Origin: Phymatolithon calcareum
Lineage: Eukaryota; Rhodophyta; Florideophyceae; Hapalidiales
NCBI GenBank assembly: GCA_977006965.1
Contig: OZ345366.1
Span: 1,674,001 to 1,738,000 of the forward strand
DNA length: 64,000 nucleotides
Reading direction: 5' to 3'
Shown: piece after piece, positions 21,441-32,715 of the stretch
How positions within the stretch are numbered: position 1 is the first letter of the stretch
Layout: each line of letters starts with the position of its first letter
Program-made: the position numbers and the translations under genes
The notes under the pieces: generated by a model
The model's database searches: none
Told to the model about the DNA's origin: nothing
Seen by the model: only the letters and a program-made list of their open reading frames with translations

Positions 21441-22290
21441 CACGACTTCGTTTAGTACAGATTCACTCTCTCTTCCTGTTAAATTTCTATTTCTCCGTCA
21501 TGTACGCCACTTGCGGTGCGCTCTTTCGCAGAAACCAAAGGAATCATTGACTAATCGTGCGTCTGTGCATCACGGGCCAGGGAAATCTATGTTCTCAATA
21601 TTGGCCAAGCAAAAGCGTGCCCTCTTCAAAGCAACATTGTGCGATTACAAAAAAGCGGATTTATGTGAGCCAATTCTCTAACTCAGATTATATCTGCCGT
21701 GGGCCTTAAAAATTGAGAAATATACACATTCGTTGATTTGTCCATGTACGCGATACGCAACCGGGATGACTAATCATCGCCGCATGCGGAAGCAGCATAG
21801 GAGCATGTCCTTTTTCTTTCTTTTCTCAATGTAGTTGATGTTCCATAGGGTCCGGAATTAATGTTCTGATTCGTTAATTTGTTCCGGACGAAGCTCATCT
21901 TTGTTTTACCGAGACAGAAACGGTAACAACTCCTTGCCCTGATCTGCTGCCGTGGATGACGCATCTTTCCACATAAAATACAGCAGTCTATCCTTCAGTC
22001 AAGCGCATGCGATATAATCGCACTCCTCTGCGCCTGCTATTCTAACGATTTGGCGACGAACCTGAACTGTCAGCTGCTCAATCCTGTTCATATGCAAACC
22101 ACCAAACCTAAGTGCGCGTTCTTGTGGTTCCTTAATCCGCACGCTTCTCTTTATTACAGTGTTCCACGGATCAGTGAAGGTCATCAGATGCTACGTGAGG
22201 TCCAATTTCAACTCTTTAGTTGAGAAGAGCCAGCAATTGTTATCTTCCAAGTTCGAAAATGAACACCCACAGATAACAGTTGGGACAATT
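21441..22290. other. No recognisable gene
   Basis: Frames here are 64 codons or fewer and unrecognised. No repeat matched elsewhere. Confidence 0.45.
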
Positions 22291-22296
22291 TCCTGA

Positions 22297-22328
22297 TGAC
22301 GTAATAGCACGTGTGCCGTGTGACGCCA
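22297..22328 (+). promoter_or_regulatory. Composite CRE-like promoter element of ZNF2
   Basis: TGACGTAA (22297-22304), ten bases, then GCCGTGTGACGCCA (22315-22328), about 345 bp before the ATG. The same two blocks with the same 10-base gap lie upstream of ZNF3 (39452-39483). TGACGTCA/TGACGTAA is the known half-site arrangement of bZIP factors of the ATF/CREB type. Its use here is inferred from conservation only. Confidence 0.6.
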
Positions 22329-22640
22329 AGGCCTTATTCATCTTTCATTTTCGCTGGACTCTATTTGAAACCCATCTCCTCTGCTTCAACGCTTTCGATC
22401 CTCTGCGGAAACTGTAATTTGGCCTGTACTCAGTATTGTAGCCTTCATGTCAATCGGTAGTACGCAGTACCGCCCTCCATACAGTACCATGTGTTTTGCT
22501 GTGAGGCCGCACTATTTCGCATGGCACATGGAGATTTCTACTGCAGGTTCTAAATCGGGTTCAGCGCACTTCGCTGCTAGCACTAACTAAGATCACCGGA
22601 ACATCTTGAGCCATTTTGGCGATGCCGTGGCAAAGACACA

Positions 22641-23561
22641 ATGTCTTCGAATGCGCCCCCCACAGGAAAATCTCCCAGAAGCCCGAAACTGAACCTGTCT
22701 TATCTTCTTAACAATCCATCCGACGAAGCTGCTCCACTTGTTTCACAATCTGGCAGTGCAAGCTCACCGTCACTGTCCCCGTCATCGCATCATGCCGGAC
22801 CATCGAGCTCAGAAGGACGGCACTCACGAACGGCGAGCGCTCGGCAAGGAGGAGCGTCACCGTTTGAAGAAGGATACGCGCACACTTCGTCTGGACTTCA
22901 ACCAGGAGCATTAAGCTCACAAGGTGGTCGCAAGCAGCACATATGCGTTTTATGCGGGCATATATTCAGGCAAAGTACGGACCTGAAGAAGCACGTTCGG
23001 TAAGCGTTCGCTCACTCTTCAATAAGTGCAGCAGATCTCTCATCTTGGCATTTCGGGAATTAGCCCAGTTCTGACGGCTCTGTCTCCCCTGGATATCTGC
23101 TACTGTATTCACAGAACTGTGCATTAAAAAATGCGACCTTTCAAGTGCGAAATTTGTGGTCATAGTTTTGGCGAGAAAGGTACGTCTGCCACTGATATCT
23201 GTACTGCTCTGATTAGAACCCACTGACTAAGTTAGCAACCTTCAACATTTGGCTCTGCAGGAAACTTGACAAAGCACAGGAAGGCCGTGCATTTGAAACA
23301 GAGACCGTTCCGTTGTGACATTTGCAGCTCAAGTTTTGCTGCGAAAGACGGTCTCTCACGGCACACACAGGTACGATTAATCCTCTACTTCAATGTCTAA
23401 AACAATTGAACTGACTTTACACGTACTAACCGCAAGAGGTGGATTTACAGCTTGTTCACAATGCTGAAAAGCGGTTCAAATGTTCAGTATGCGGACTTTC
23501 GTTCAAGCTTGAGTCAAAATTACGACGCCATACTGACTTATTGCATCGAGGGGGCATGTAG
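22641..23561 (+). pseudogene. ZNF2: C2H2 zinc-finger gene with in-frame TAA
   Basis: Predicted join 22641-22999, 23115-23179, 23261-23370, 23451-23561 (645 nt, 214 residues if read through). The internal exons are 65, 110 and 111 nt, exactly as in ZNF1 and ZNF3. The N-terminus has SPKLNLSYLLN followed by a long Ser-rich tail. Fingers start CVLCGHIF, CEICGHSF, CDICSSSF and CSVCGLSF. In exon 2 the linker after finger 1 reads TVH-stop-KMRPFKC: TAA at 23125-23127 replaces the Glu/Asp codon of the paralogues. All splice sites and other codons are intact, and intron 3 holds a perfect TACTAAC (23424-23430). It is either a very recent pseudogene, a truncated one-finger product, or a sequencing error. 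Confidence 0.82.
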
Positions 23562-23920
23562 ATACGCAGTCTATGTGCAGTGTTAATCTATATCCATCGA
23601 TTATTAGTGCCTGAACTAAAACAGACCTCTGTTCGTATACCTTTTTGAGGGCCTTCGTGGGGCAAGTCGACATCCAGCTAAGCTTGTACTTTTGATTATG
23701 AGCCATTTCAGCCATTATACCGGAAACTGATCTAAAACAGTTGTCGACACTTAGTGTTCTTTCACTAGCCATTTAGAAGGAGCAAGCGGTTATTTGGCTA
23801 TTATCTGGCTGCAAGAGGACATCAAGAGCAACTCGTTACGATGGATTGTCTTTCCTTGCTCAATGCTCCTCAGACACATTAACGGTTTGTACAGAAGAAA
23901 ATCTTCGGTACGTGCAGAAA
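23562..23920. other. No recognisable feature
   Basis: Region between ZNF2 and the MITE. A 90-codon minus-strand frame is unrecognised. Confidence 0.4.
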
Positions 23921-24354
23921 TAGGAGTCGGACCGGACAGTTTGACATCCACTCCGTTTCGAAAATATTGAAAATTTTTCAATCCGCTTCCGAATTTTGGC
24001 TAGTTTCTCAAAATCAATCCGATCCGCATCCGTGAATGGGTGGATGAAGCCCGACTAGTCCTGTACTGTGCCACGTATTTGGTGAGTTTTTCGGATCACC
24101 CTCGGCTTCCAAAAATTCAAATCTTAAAAATTTGTTATTGTTTCGGCATTCTCAATCGGATTCAGCCTTACGATTCTAAAAAATCAGTTCCGCGTACGAT
24201 TAATTTAACTATTTGGCGGTTCCGCTCCATTCCGTTAAAAAAAGAAAAACTGAATCCAATCCGAATCCGTTTTCCAAAATGTCGTCAGTAATCCGTCTTG
24301 ATTTCCAAAATTTCTTAGTAAAACTACGGATTAATCCGTCCGGTCCGACCCCTA
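23921..24354. mobile_element. hAT-type MITE, 434 bp, with 8-bp duplication
   Basis: The left end is TAGGAGTCGGACCGGAC and the right end in reverse complement is TAGGGGTCGGACCGGAC. TGCAGAAA flanks both sides (23913-23920 and 24355-24362). An 8-bp duplication and TAGGG-type ends are hallmarks of the hAT superfamily. The interior is AT-rich with many TCCGAATCCG-like repeats (probable transposase-binding subterminal motifs) and codes for nothing. Confidence 0.88.
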
Positions 24355-24794
24355 TGCAGAAATGCAGCAATTGAAAAGCACAGATGCCGATAGCATGCAG
24401 TCGTGAATATATTGGCATGAATCTGGAGCGTTTGAATGGTATAAAGAACTGTAAAATGTTCCAACTTTACAGTTATGTCAAGCACGCATAATGGCGTAGC
24501 TCCTAGATTTCTATAGAAGGCTTTACTCTACCGGCTATACTTGCCCAAAGGTTCATTTCAGCAAACTTTGAGCCACTGTGTCATGCAGTTCTATTGTATG
24601 TCCCTGCACGCCTCTAAAGAGGGATAGCAGGAACTGCAATATTATCTTCACATTACGATATTCAATAGTTCATAAGGCTCACAGCAGGTACGACACATTC
24701 AGTTCTTGGGGATACGTACAGACTGTGTAGCGTCCAAAGCTCTAACATAAGACTTATGGACCAGTCTAATAAATGGGGATGCAAATTTATTCTT
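24355..24794. other. No recognisable feature
   Basis: No frame or repeat of note. Confidence 0.4.
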
Positions 24795-24912
24795 CAAGTA
24801 AAAGCAGACATAATCTAGCCAAAACCTCTTGGCCCTAGGTAAGTTGCCCCAAGCGTCAGCAGATGCGTTGGTAGCTTTTAAATAAAAATCTACCTTTCTT
24901 CTTCTTCTTCAC
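24795..24912 (+). repeat. SINE-like repeat R3, copy 1
   Basis: Shares CCCCAAGCGTCAGCAGATGC, then GTTGGTAGCTTTTAAATAAA and a (CTT)n tail, with copies at 30287-30464, 34548-34638, 37626-37798 and (minus) 47186-47371. This copy is 5'-truncated or diverged at its left. Confidence 0.8.
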
Positions 24913-24944
24913 CTAATAGCGGAGAGTTCGTCTGTCATTCTAAG

Positions 24945-26005
24945 GATTGGATTAGATATCTGATTAATTGAAGCTCCCATTGTCAATTATCATTGCACCT
25001 GAGAGTCTTCTCGTTGCGATACTATCCTTCGCTTACGTTCACATTTAAGTAGTTGATTTCGGAAATTTTCTTTGGAAAGTATCAAGTGCCATTTCCAGAA
25101 TCTCTTTTGCCATTCTAAGGCTTTGCGGGACCTCGAATTATATGTCTTGACCGAAGGTCATGGGATCAGATTCGTGCTTCAAATCATACAAGTGGCGAAA
25201 ATGAAAATGCAGCAAGCAGCAAATATTGTCGAATGGATTGAATTTTGGTACAATCAGATTTTGTAGCAATGGGATAGTAGAGAAGAGAAAACCAGATGTG
25301 CAGCGCAACCATTCCCCAAATGAAGGATCCTGGACACTGTAATATAATCATTCCAATTACGATATGAAGTGCAAGGTAAGGATTCCCATGAATGAAAAAG
25401 AAGCGATCATGCAGATTCAGTATGGCAATGTCATCGATACCTGGAAAATCGCCGTGTGTACTCTTGTGGCAGAGAGATTCATTTCCTTCAAAGAACTGTG
25501 TTCTTTCTCAATTTATAAATGACAATTGTACATTTGCGTTCGTTTTGCCCCTCGCGAACAGCAGAATATTTGAATTTGTATATGCCCCGTGCTTAGCGCA
25601 AGTCAGGGCAGAGGAGTCTAGGTTCTACTGCACAATCAAAGCGTATTTTCATCTCAATTTGAAATCATTGCCGTGTGACGTCACTGTTTTAAGATCATAG
25701 GATTTTCGAAAAAACGCTTTCAGTGGGATTGCCCGCCGAACGTATGATACGTACTGTATTTTCGGTTAAATATGATACCTCGGAAGGATTCTGGCATTAG
25801 AGGGCTTTTACCCGGTTTACCGTGCTCTCAAATTCCAGTTACTGAAACAGTTTGAGTGCACCCCAACTAGTCACAGCCAAGAAAATGTCCGAAGTCAACT
25901 ACTTAAACGAAATGTAAGCGAAGGATTGCAGCGCAACGAAACGACTCTCAGGTGCAATGCTAATTGACAAAGGGAGCTTCAATTAAACAGAAATCCAATA
26001 CAATC
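24945..26005. mobile_element. About 1.06-kb element with long inverted ends
   Basis: About 130 bp at the left (24945-25075) recur inverted at the right (25880-26005). Examples are TTAATTGAAGCTCCCATTGT at the left versus TTAATTGAAGCTCCCTTTGT in reverse complement at the right, and CTGAGAGTCTTCTCGTTGCG versus CTGAGAGTCGTTTCGTTGCG. The central 800 bp hold a 102-codon plus-strand frame (25392-25700) that I do not recognise, plus a CRE-like motif at 25670. A non-autonomous DNA transposon or foldback element is likely. The exact ends and the target-site duplication are unclear. Confidence 0.7.
25670..25683 (+). promoter_or_regulatory. CRE-like motif GCCGTGTGACGTCA
   Basis: Identical 14-mer to those at 37009-37022 and 39470-39483 (ZNF3) and one mismatch from 22315-22328 (ZNF2). 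The TGACGTAA partner is absent here. No gene is recognised downstream, so any function is unknown. Confidence 0.4.
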
Positions 26006-26414
26006 CAACAAGTTTACAGAAGGACATATTTCTACGATGTGCAGCGCCTCCTAAATTGTACAGGAGGGTCGAATGACGTGCATACTGAATAGCCCTCGCA
26101 TATTGAAGTACTGTCCTTTGAATCCCACCATAAAATGTGAACTCTCCGTTGCAACTAAAAAGGCGACCCGGACAGATGTTCAAAAAGAGTCATACATTAT
26201 ATGAAAATAGAGATTATCAATCCTTTTTGATACGTCTAGAACGGTGATGTCAAAAGTAAAACTGCATCCTGATGCAGTAGTTAATAAACTTTTAGCGCTT
26301 CTATCCGGCCGTTCGGAACTGCGAGCTTACAACGCGAGCAAAAAGAAATCCGATTACTCTTGCGCTGTTATTCTCTAGTTTGAATTTTAGCCGGAAAGCT
26401 CATACTTGTCGGCT
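26006..26414. other. No recognisable feature
   Basis: No repeat or coding feature identified. Confidence 0.4.
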
Positions 26415-26784
26415 CTAGTGTTAATGTGACGGAATTTTTCCCTCAATTGAGGGACACTTTTCCTGCAATGTAAGGAATGAGGTTCATATAATTTTTGAAA
26501 AAGAAAGCTGTCAATTATCAGGCTCGTCGAAGGATTGAAGCCCATGGATAGCATCAACGTATTTTGCGCAACAGTCTCAACAAGTTGAAGTACGGCAGAT
26601 GCATATGCTGGTATCACAACATAGGTTGTGACACCATCAAGCTTACTACATGGTGAGCGTCTTCTTGCTTTGCAAAATCTGTAGTTGATTTTCACAGCTA
26701 AGGAAGTCGTCATACCGTTCAAATTCTTCTTCTTCTTCCTGGTAGTTAGGTGGGTTTCGACACCGCTTCCGAGCGTAAATACAG

Positions 26785-27697
26785 GATCTTTCTTCCTTTT
26801 AATGCAGGTTTTTGAAGTTGTCCTGGAACAGCTCTACATCCTTACGGCTACAGCAGACTTTGGCAGATACAAGTGGTACTTGATATCACAACAGCTCCAA
26901 AGCTGCACAAAGTGCAGACCTTCGGGGAGCTTAACTTCAAAATCTGTGCGCTGCCAACCCTCAGCCGCCGTACTTCAAAGAGTCGACCCGGGTTGGAATC
27001 CATTTAGGATGCTCACGGTAGCTGGTCATCTCGTCAACTTCTTTCATCTCCTTCTATATTTTCTCCCAGCTTCCTTGAGCATTGCGGCACACCACTCAGG
27101 GCAGAATCCATGTACTACCATACTACCAGAACGTTTTTTCCTTTCAAGTTTATTTAAAAGCCCCACAGACTTCCGAAGATATTGGCAAGGCTTCCTCTGA
27201 TGTTACCTACCTTTGTGCAGCTCACGAAACGTCCACCAGAATGGCGGACGGGAAAACTCAGGACTCAAACTAGTCCTATCTCAGTCCTCTACGGGATTGT
27301 TGTTGCTTGGACTCGACTTCTTTTTGCCTTGCATTCTGTGGATTAATACAGGCCTTCTTCGTGATAGTCTTCTCCTATGGGGAGACCGGAGCACAGGTCT
27401 TGCCATTTCAAAAAACCCTGCATTGGAGCGGGGGAAAATTCCTGACTTAGCTCTTGTCTCCTTCCTGTAACGCACAGGTGCATGCGTGGCCGAACCGGTT
27501 ATGATAGCCGTCCTGTGTCAAATCCGCTTAAAGTCGCAAGATATAGTCGAAATCCGGCGACGACGGGGTTGGGTCTGGCATTTTCGACGGGCTTACTGCC
27601 GAAGCAAGCGCGTTTTGGAGCTTGGTCGCTGCGGCCACTTGCGCCGGGGCGGGCACGGGCGCCCGCGCCGGAAACTTTTCTTGTGTAGTTTGTCGTC
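26785..27697 (-). repeat. Retroelement R2, copy nested in piggyBac E
   Basis: The inverse-oriented homologue is 33133-33867. Its 3' end, read on the minus strand, is ACCTGCATTAAAAGGAAGAA. Coding-like sequence FPARAPVPAPAQVAAATKL (27600-27690) matches FPARAPAAPAQVAAAIKL of the other copy, and MPDPTPSSPDFDYILRL matches MPDPNPPSSDFEEILRI. The protein is Pro/Ala-rich and unrecognised; a gag-like role is a guess. The copy is split by R1 at 27134-27361. Its 5' boundary with piggyBac E is approximate. Confidence 0.7.
27134..27361 (-). repeat. R1 copy 2, inserted in R2
   Basis: Near-identical to 671-901. The flanking R2 sequence on either side (CTACCAGAACG and TGATAGTCTTCTCC) is continuous in the uninterrupted R2 copy at 33 kb, which proves this is an insertion. 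Confidence 0.85.
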
Positions 27698-28908
27698 CGT
27701 TCGGTACGGATGCTGAATGAGTTATCGATGAGTTGCGTGGTCCTTGCTGCGTCATGCCCTGCTGGTAGTCTGGACGGACACCAGAGAATAGAAGAGAGGA
27801 ATCAACCACGCTATGCGTGGGAACAAACGCCTTCACCCGACAAGACCATTACTGATCCCGGACTTTCATCTTCACACGTCAACTCTCTTTGACCAAGGGA
27901 AAGAATAGCGTATAATATGCACTGTATGTAGCATACTTGAAATTGAAGGACAGAAACCGCAACGCGAGAATATGTTTCCTTTAGCTGGAGCCAGCGCCTA
28001 TGAATGCAATGTTCCCCTTCATAGTTGTACAGGTATTCGCACAAAAATATCCATTAAGAGTGCGAACTGACCAGAAACAACAGGAAATTTTCGCCTAATT
28101 GGACATTGAACTTGACGCTCGAACAATTGTATGCCATAGGCACCTGTATTTGGCTCATAGTCAAGCTTTTCTTCCGATGCTTGGTCCCAAGAAGCTTCCA
28201 GGGCGTAGCCGAGAGCGTACCCAATAGGGTGTTCCGTGCCTCTGCGGATTGCTTGTAGCTTGCTTGGTCTTCTGGATAGCTTTTAGTTTTGAATAGAGCT
28301 CGTAAATTGGATTTTTCCGATGAAGATTGGCGATGACTAGCACGATAATGGGGCTGTGGCGTTTTCCACGCTTTGCCTGCTTGGGCTTTGCCCAAGCTGC
28401 CGAGCGGGCTGAAGCACCTATGGCAGGCGTTTTAGGCCTGATGATAATTAACGTTTCTGTCATAATCTTAGTCTCCTTCACCTTGTTCTGAATTTGGACC
28501 CATTTTTCGAGCGGTGACGTGCTTGCGGGATTACTGTATTGAGTTCCTCATCAATTTCTTCTTGACCCGAGCTAATCACATTTATGGACTTGGAAAAGGC
28601 TCCCAATAGTCTGCAACGTTCTTCTAAACTGTTCGCCTTCGTTTCCTTGGCATATAAAGATCCACCAGCTCTTCGGCAGCGGCCTTTTTCTTGCCGCGCG
28701 GAAGGCCTGATTCTTGTCAATGAATATCATACTTTCGTTTGTACCGCAGATTGAACCGATTATAAGGCAGCAGTTGCTACACTCCTGTCGCAGAAGACAA
28801 GCCCTGCTTTACGAATATGGCACCAGCGAGCTGTTTCGCCGTCGTCTTATAGATTTTTGAGCTTTTAAATCGCTCCTCAATTGAGGACGCTTCTCAGATA
28901 GACAGTAG

Positions 28909-30286
28909 AGCTCTGCTGCGGGTAATTGAATGTGGAAATTGGAATCCATATCCGGCTTTTAGCTTCGCAGTGGCATTCGGAATCACTCTTGGGTCCCTCT
29001 GCGTGTGTATGGTGAGTAGTTGACTACCTTACTCTTCAGCTCGCGTGGTAAGTCACCTAGAATTCTTTGCCGGTTTATTTTAAATCTCCCAAACCATCTC
29101 TCCAGCGAAAACAAAGGATGCAAAAAACGCTACTAGAGTAATCCTAACGTTTCTTCCCTATGCCATGAGAAACTTCGAACCTTCGCGCGGTCATGGCGAG
29201 TGTGGTTTACTGCTGGTTGTGTGAGCAGTTGAAATCAAGAGTCTCTGCTATCTGGACTTAATGTCGGTGTCGGTCAACTTGCTGAGGTGCTCTACCGTTA
29301 GTTATGGAAACCCACAACCACGGCTAAAAAGGCTGGCCATGTGATGGTGAGAAAGCATAGGATAGACGTGCCATTTGTCGCAAATTCGAGGTCGGGAATA
29401 ATCGCTGTCGAGAAGACAAGAAACATCGGGTCTCAAGTGGCTCCGTCTCGCACACTGCCGCCTGTTTCTCATAGCAAGACAGTAAATTCGGAGACAGTCT
29501 AACTGGCTCTGGATGAGCGCCGCTTCATACTCCAGCGCCGATGACCAGATTCGGAATGGTATAAATGCGACAGCACCCGAGCACAGCATTGTATCGGAAG
29601 GCAGTCGGAATAAGAATCACCAAGTCTTGGTCGGCTCAGTGCTCCTTCCGGGAGCACATGGAGAGAAGTAGCTAGTGTAGGCGTCTCGCCATGCCCGGTC
29701 CCCGTTTGGGAAACCAGCGGTCATAACGGATCACTAAGACTAACTGGTGTGTGACGACATTCTTGAACAGCACGTGGACCTTCGCGAGGTTCTACAACGC
29801 TGAGCGCGCGAAAGGTAATCAACTCTCTTTGTTCTGAACTGTTCATTGCCGTTTTGCGACACCATTCCGCATACCGGGCATCTCAATCCCATGAGAAGTT
29901 GCGGCTAACACGCTGAAAATGGAGAGAACTTAAGCCGACGCAAATGTGCACAGTCAGATGTGCACAGTTAGAACAGGAAAAATGCCAACTTTGCTGCACG
30001 TAAAAAAGGACGTGTTTTCTGTGACAGCAAAATAGGCGAAAGGAAGAGTCTCTCGCGCACTGGCACAATGCGCAAAATGCTAAGGTTCAAGACTTTGAGG
30101 TCGAATTCCATGACGTATTGGCAGAGAATGCAATTACGGGATCTATTCAATGCAAGTTTTCCTTTATTCTCTAGGTACTGGATTTTTATCCATGTAAGTA
30201 TTGTATTGCATTCTGAATCTCTGCAAACTGAGGTTAGCACCCTTCGTAGGTTTAAGTTTTCTCCATTCTGTTCTACCCTGTGCGAT
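28909..30286. other. No recognisable gene
   Basis: Apart from a possible degenerate LINE 3' end near 29078 (TTTATTTTAAATCTCCCAAA), nothing is recognised. A 95-codon minus-strand frame at 29302-29589 is without known relatives. Confidence 0.4.
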
Positions 30287-30464
30287 CCCGAAGGAGATCA
30301 GATGTGTGTATTCGAACCCCACTGAATCTTGTTACACTAACAAAAAAGAAAAACTTCTATAGACAGACTCTAGCCGAAACCTTTTGGCACTAGGAATGTA
30401 ACCCCAAGCGTCAGCAGATGCGTTGGTAGCTTTTAAATAAAAATTTACCTTTAATCTTCTTCTT
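30287..30464 (+). repeat. SINE-like repeat R3, complete copy with 17-bp duplication
   Basis: Flanked by GTTCTACCCTGTGCGAT (30270-30286) and GTTCTATCCTGTGCGAT (30465-30481). The 178-bp body starts CCCGAAGGAGATCAGATG, includes TATTCGAACCCCACTGAATC, which resembles a tRNA B box, and ends in the shared CCCCAAGCGTCAGCAGATGC block plus a T/C-rich (CTT) tail. It is probably an RNA polymerase III-derived SINE. An A box could not be placed with confidence. Confidence 0.82.
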
Positions 30465-30597
30465 GTTCTATCCTGTGCGATATTAAGTGCTATTTGTAAA
30501 TTTCGGCGGATCACGTCTCTAATAAGTGACTCCGGGGTTGGTTTGATGCTCTGAAAGAACATCTGACGAATCACGCGGCGGAGATGAGAAAGGATTT
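30465..30597. other. Gap between the R3 copy and LINE scraps
   Basis: Apart from the right-hand R3 duplication at 30465-30481, nothing recognised. Confidence 0.4.
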
Positions 30598-30800
30598 GTT
30601 TAAAAGCTCCAAATGCCTCACCTGTGAGCATCAGAGATAACTTTTCGAACGGTTTTCTAATGAAGCGTAGTCACTTACGACTTCCTTCATTCGTATTTCT
30701 CTCTTAGTAAGTGATTGCGAGCTCGTCCATGCTAAGCATATGCCCAAGCCAATTCTATAGTTCGTCTCTGGCGCGCATGTCTACGTCGAATGAGGGTTCA
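30598..30800 (-). mobile_element. Two fused LINE scraps
   Basis: 30598-30735 is a 3' end of the main LINE family on the minus strand (ATTTGGAGCTTTTAAACAAA at the terminus). 30724-30800 resembles 19915-20015 of LINE type d (TGGCGCGCATGTCTACGTCG versus TGGCGCACATTACCACATCG). Whether this is nesting or a chimaeric insertion cannot be told. Confidence 0.55.
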
Positions 30801-32414
30801 TTCATGTAATTAGTTATGTTTTTCAAGCTCACGTAACTGATGGTTAGTTTTTGCGCCAAAGAGCGCTGCCAAGAGGGCGGATCTCCATTGTGAGACTGGG
30901 TAGAACAGAAATATCTGAAAAATAAACTGCATCAGCGACGACCAGTTGTCGAACAATTAGTTGGGGTTTAGTCCGAGTTCTTGATATTCTACGTGGACTA
31001 CAGCGACAGTCATCCCTTGTTCGAGACACGCAACATTTATTGCATTTATTGAATTAGTATTCATTTGACTGATTTCATGATAGTCCTCTTTCGTGTTCAC
31101 TAGGAGCACAAGCGTTTACCCAGGTTGGGTAACGAAATCAGCGTAGCAGAAAAGATATAAAATCCTGCTGGGAGTTCCTCTTTGAGAAGGAACCCAAGCA
31201 TGAAGAAGAAAACTGAGACCAGTCAAGAATTTTAGCACGAGCTAGTGTTGCTAATACCGAACGCCGGAGACGGTGTGTTCCACTCGTCGTGGACACAGCT
31301 ATCGATTCATAGAGCCTTTGGGCATTACAATCGTGGAACCGACTATCCTCCAAAGATCCCGCTTCTGGCTGTGAATCTTGGACGAAAATCGCTTATATCA
31401 TCTAAGTCATCTCGCCGATCGGAAAGCATGGCTTTGCTGGACATCAGGCTAATATTGGACTACGTCATCTCGCTCACTTGAGAAATTTTGGCTAAATCTC
31501 TATCGGGTAATTCATTTACCAGCAAAGCTGAACCATTACATGAGCTGGTATATCCAACCAAGACGAGTTCACTCGCCTGACGGATAAGACATAAGTGCAA
31601 AGTAACACCAGTGTCTCCAGTATAGACTCGGTCGGACTTTATGATGTTGAGCAGCAGCGTATTAACTGGATTGCGACTCGGTGTTGACTATGTTTTCCTA
31701 TAGTTCCCCTGGGCTTCCTTGATTCTTTGTCTCCTCTTCGAGTCGCCAAAGCACGGGTTAAAAAACGATAATCTGCCAGATATCCGCCAAATAAATCTTC
31801 AGGGAAGACAATGTGCAACAATATATTTTACGGAAAGTATTTAAAAATATCGCCCGTAAGCTCAACCGTGATATTGCACAAAGTTCTAATATCCTTTATA
31901 TTCCTGCAAATGCAGACCGAGCCTTCCTCCGCGGCTACATGAATGTGATGGGCTCTATCTGTATTTTGCCTTGGACATCTTTGCAACTCCAAACTGTTTG
32001 CTGCAATCGTTGCGACAAAATCTTTGAAGGTGTTCCTGCTGCCGCTTTGGTGGTCGTAGTGGGAACGGGAATGCTCGGGAATATCAAAAAGGGGCGAGTA
32101 GATGTTTGTGAACCATTACACACTTTGAGATAAAAAAGCCGACTTATTGCATCTAATGTAACAACCGAGTTCTGTCTTCCCACTTTTCTTCTTGTAAAAA
32201 AGTGGACAGATAGAACCAACTACCACCTGTGGTATAGTCGCAAAACTGCCTCCGGGAACATTTGCTTATATTTCGGTATGATACAAGCAGGAATGTTGAG
32301 GTCACCTTTTCGAGTTCTGTCACAAGCAAGAATTGAATTATGTTCCGCTAAGGACACACGGATGTCGCCGTGTAGTGGCGTGCCATAGTACTCCTGGGAA
32401 ACATTTAAGCGAGC
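30801..32414. other. No recognised gene; one 106-codon frame
   Basis: The frame at 31813-32133 (plus) starts at an ATG, has CCNRCDKIF and a small hydrophobic stretch (AALVVVVGTGMLG), and matches nothing I know. The rest is featureless. Confidence 0.35.
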
Positions 32415-32715
32415 AGCCTAAGGTTGACATTCAACCGAGCACCCCTTTGGAGAAAATCAGTATTGGGTGCCTACTGTGGGATTACCGCGGTGATCGAACT
32501 AGTCGCTTTACAACGTTCTCTAGCGCCGTCGAAGATGAGTACAGAAATTGAGTTTGAGTGCAAGAGACTTACAGGAGCTCTTGTTGGGAGAGAATTACGA
32601 ATCAAGAACGTTTTGAGTAGCCAGAGGACTTTAGCTTAGAGATTATCGCAAGAGCTGCCCCGTTTCTCCAAGGTGAGGCTTTGGGAGCTCTCAAAATAAA
32701 ATCATCAAATATCCG
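32415..32715 (+). mobile_element. LINE subgroup b 3' fragment
   Basis: Begins within RLTFNRAPLWRKSVLGAYC and continues through ALVGRELRIKNVLSSQRTLA, then the GAGGCTTTGGGAGCTCTC end and the AAATAAAATCATCAAATATC tail, the same tail as the 57-bp insert at 16478-16534. A 71-codon frame is intact. It lies near neither a piggyBac nor an R copy. Confidence 0.82.

Larger units (their letters stand above)
26415..28908 (-). mobile_element. piggyBac-like element E, interrupted by R2 and R1
   Basis: The 5' end on the minus strand is CTACTGTCTATCTGAG at 28908 with CCTCAATTGAGG at 28875. The 3' end is CTAGTGTTAATGTGACGG at 26415 with CCCTCAATTGAGGG at 26440. N-terminal transposase sequence (KWVQIQNKVKETKIMTETL) lies at 28400-28500, and C-terminal Cys-domain sequence (LDGVTTYVV region) at 26440-26720. 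The catalytic middle is largely deleted around 27880-28050. From about 26785 to 27697 the element is split by R2, which in turn carries R1. Confidence 0.78.

Noticed and set aside
29640-29800. Possible snoRNA/snRNA-like stretch
   Set aside because: No C/D or H/ACA boxes in the right arrangement and no repeat support.
30287-30340. A tRNA gene at the TTCGAACCCC box
   Set aside because: No cloverleaf or anticodon arm can be drawn, and the sequence recurs as part of the R3 repeat with a target-site duplication.
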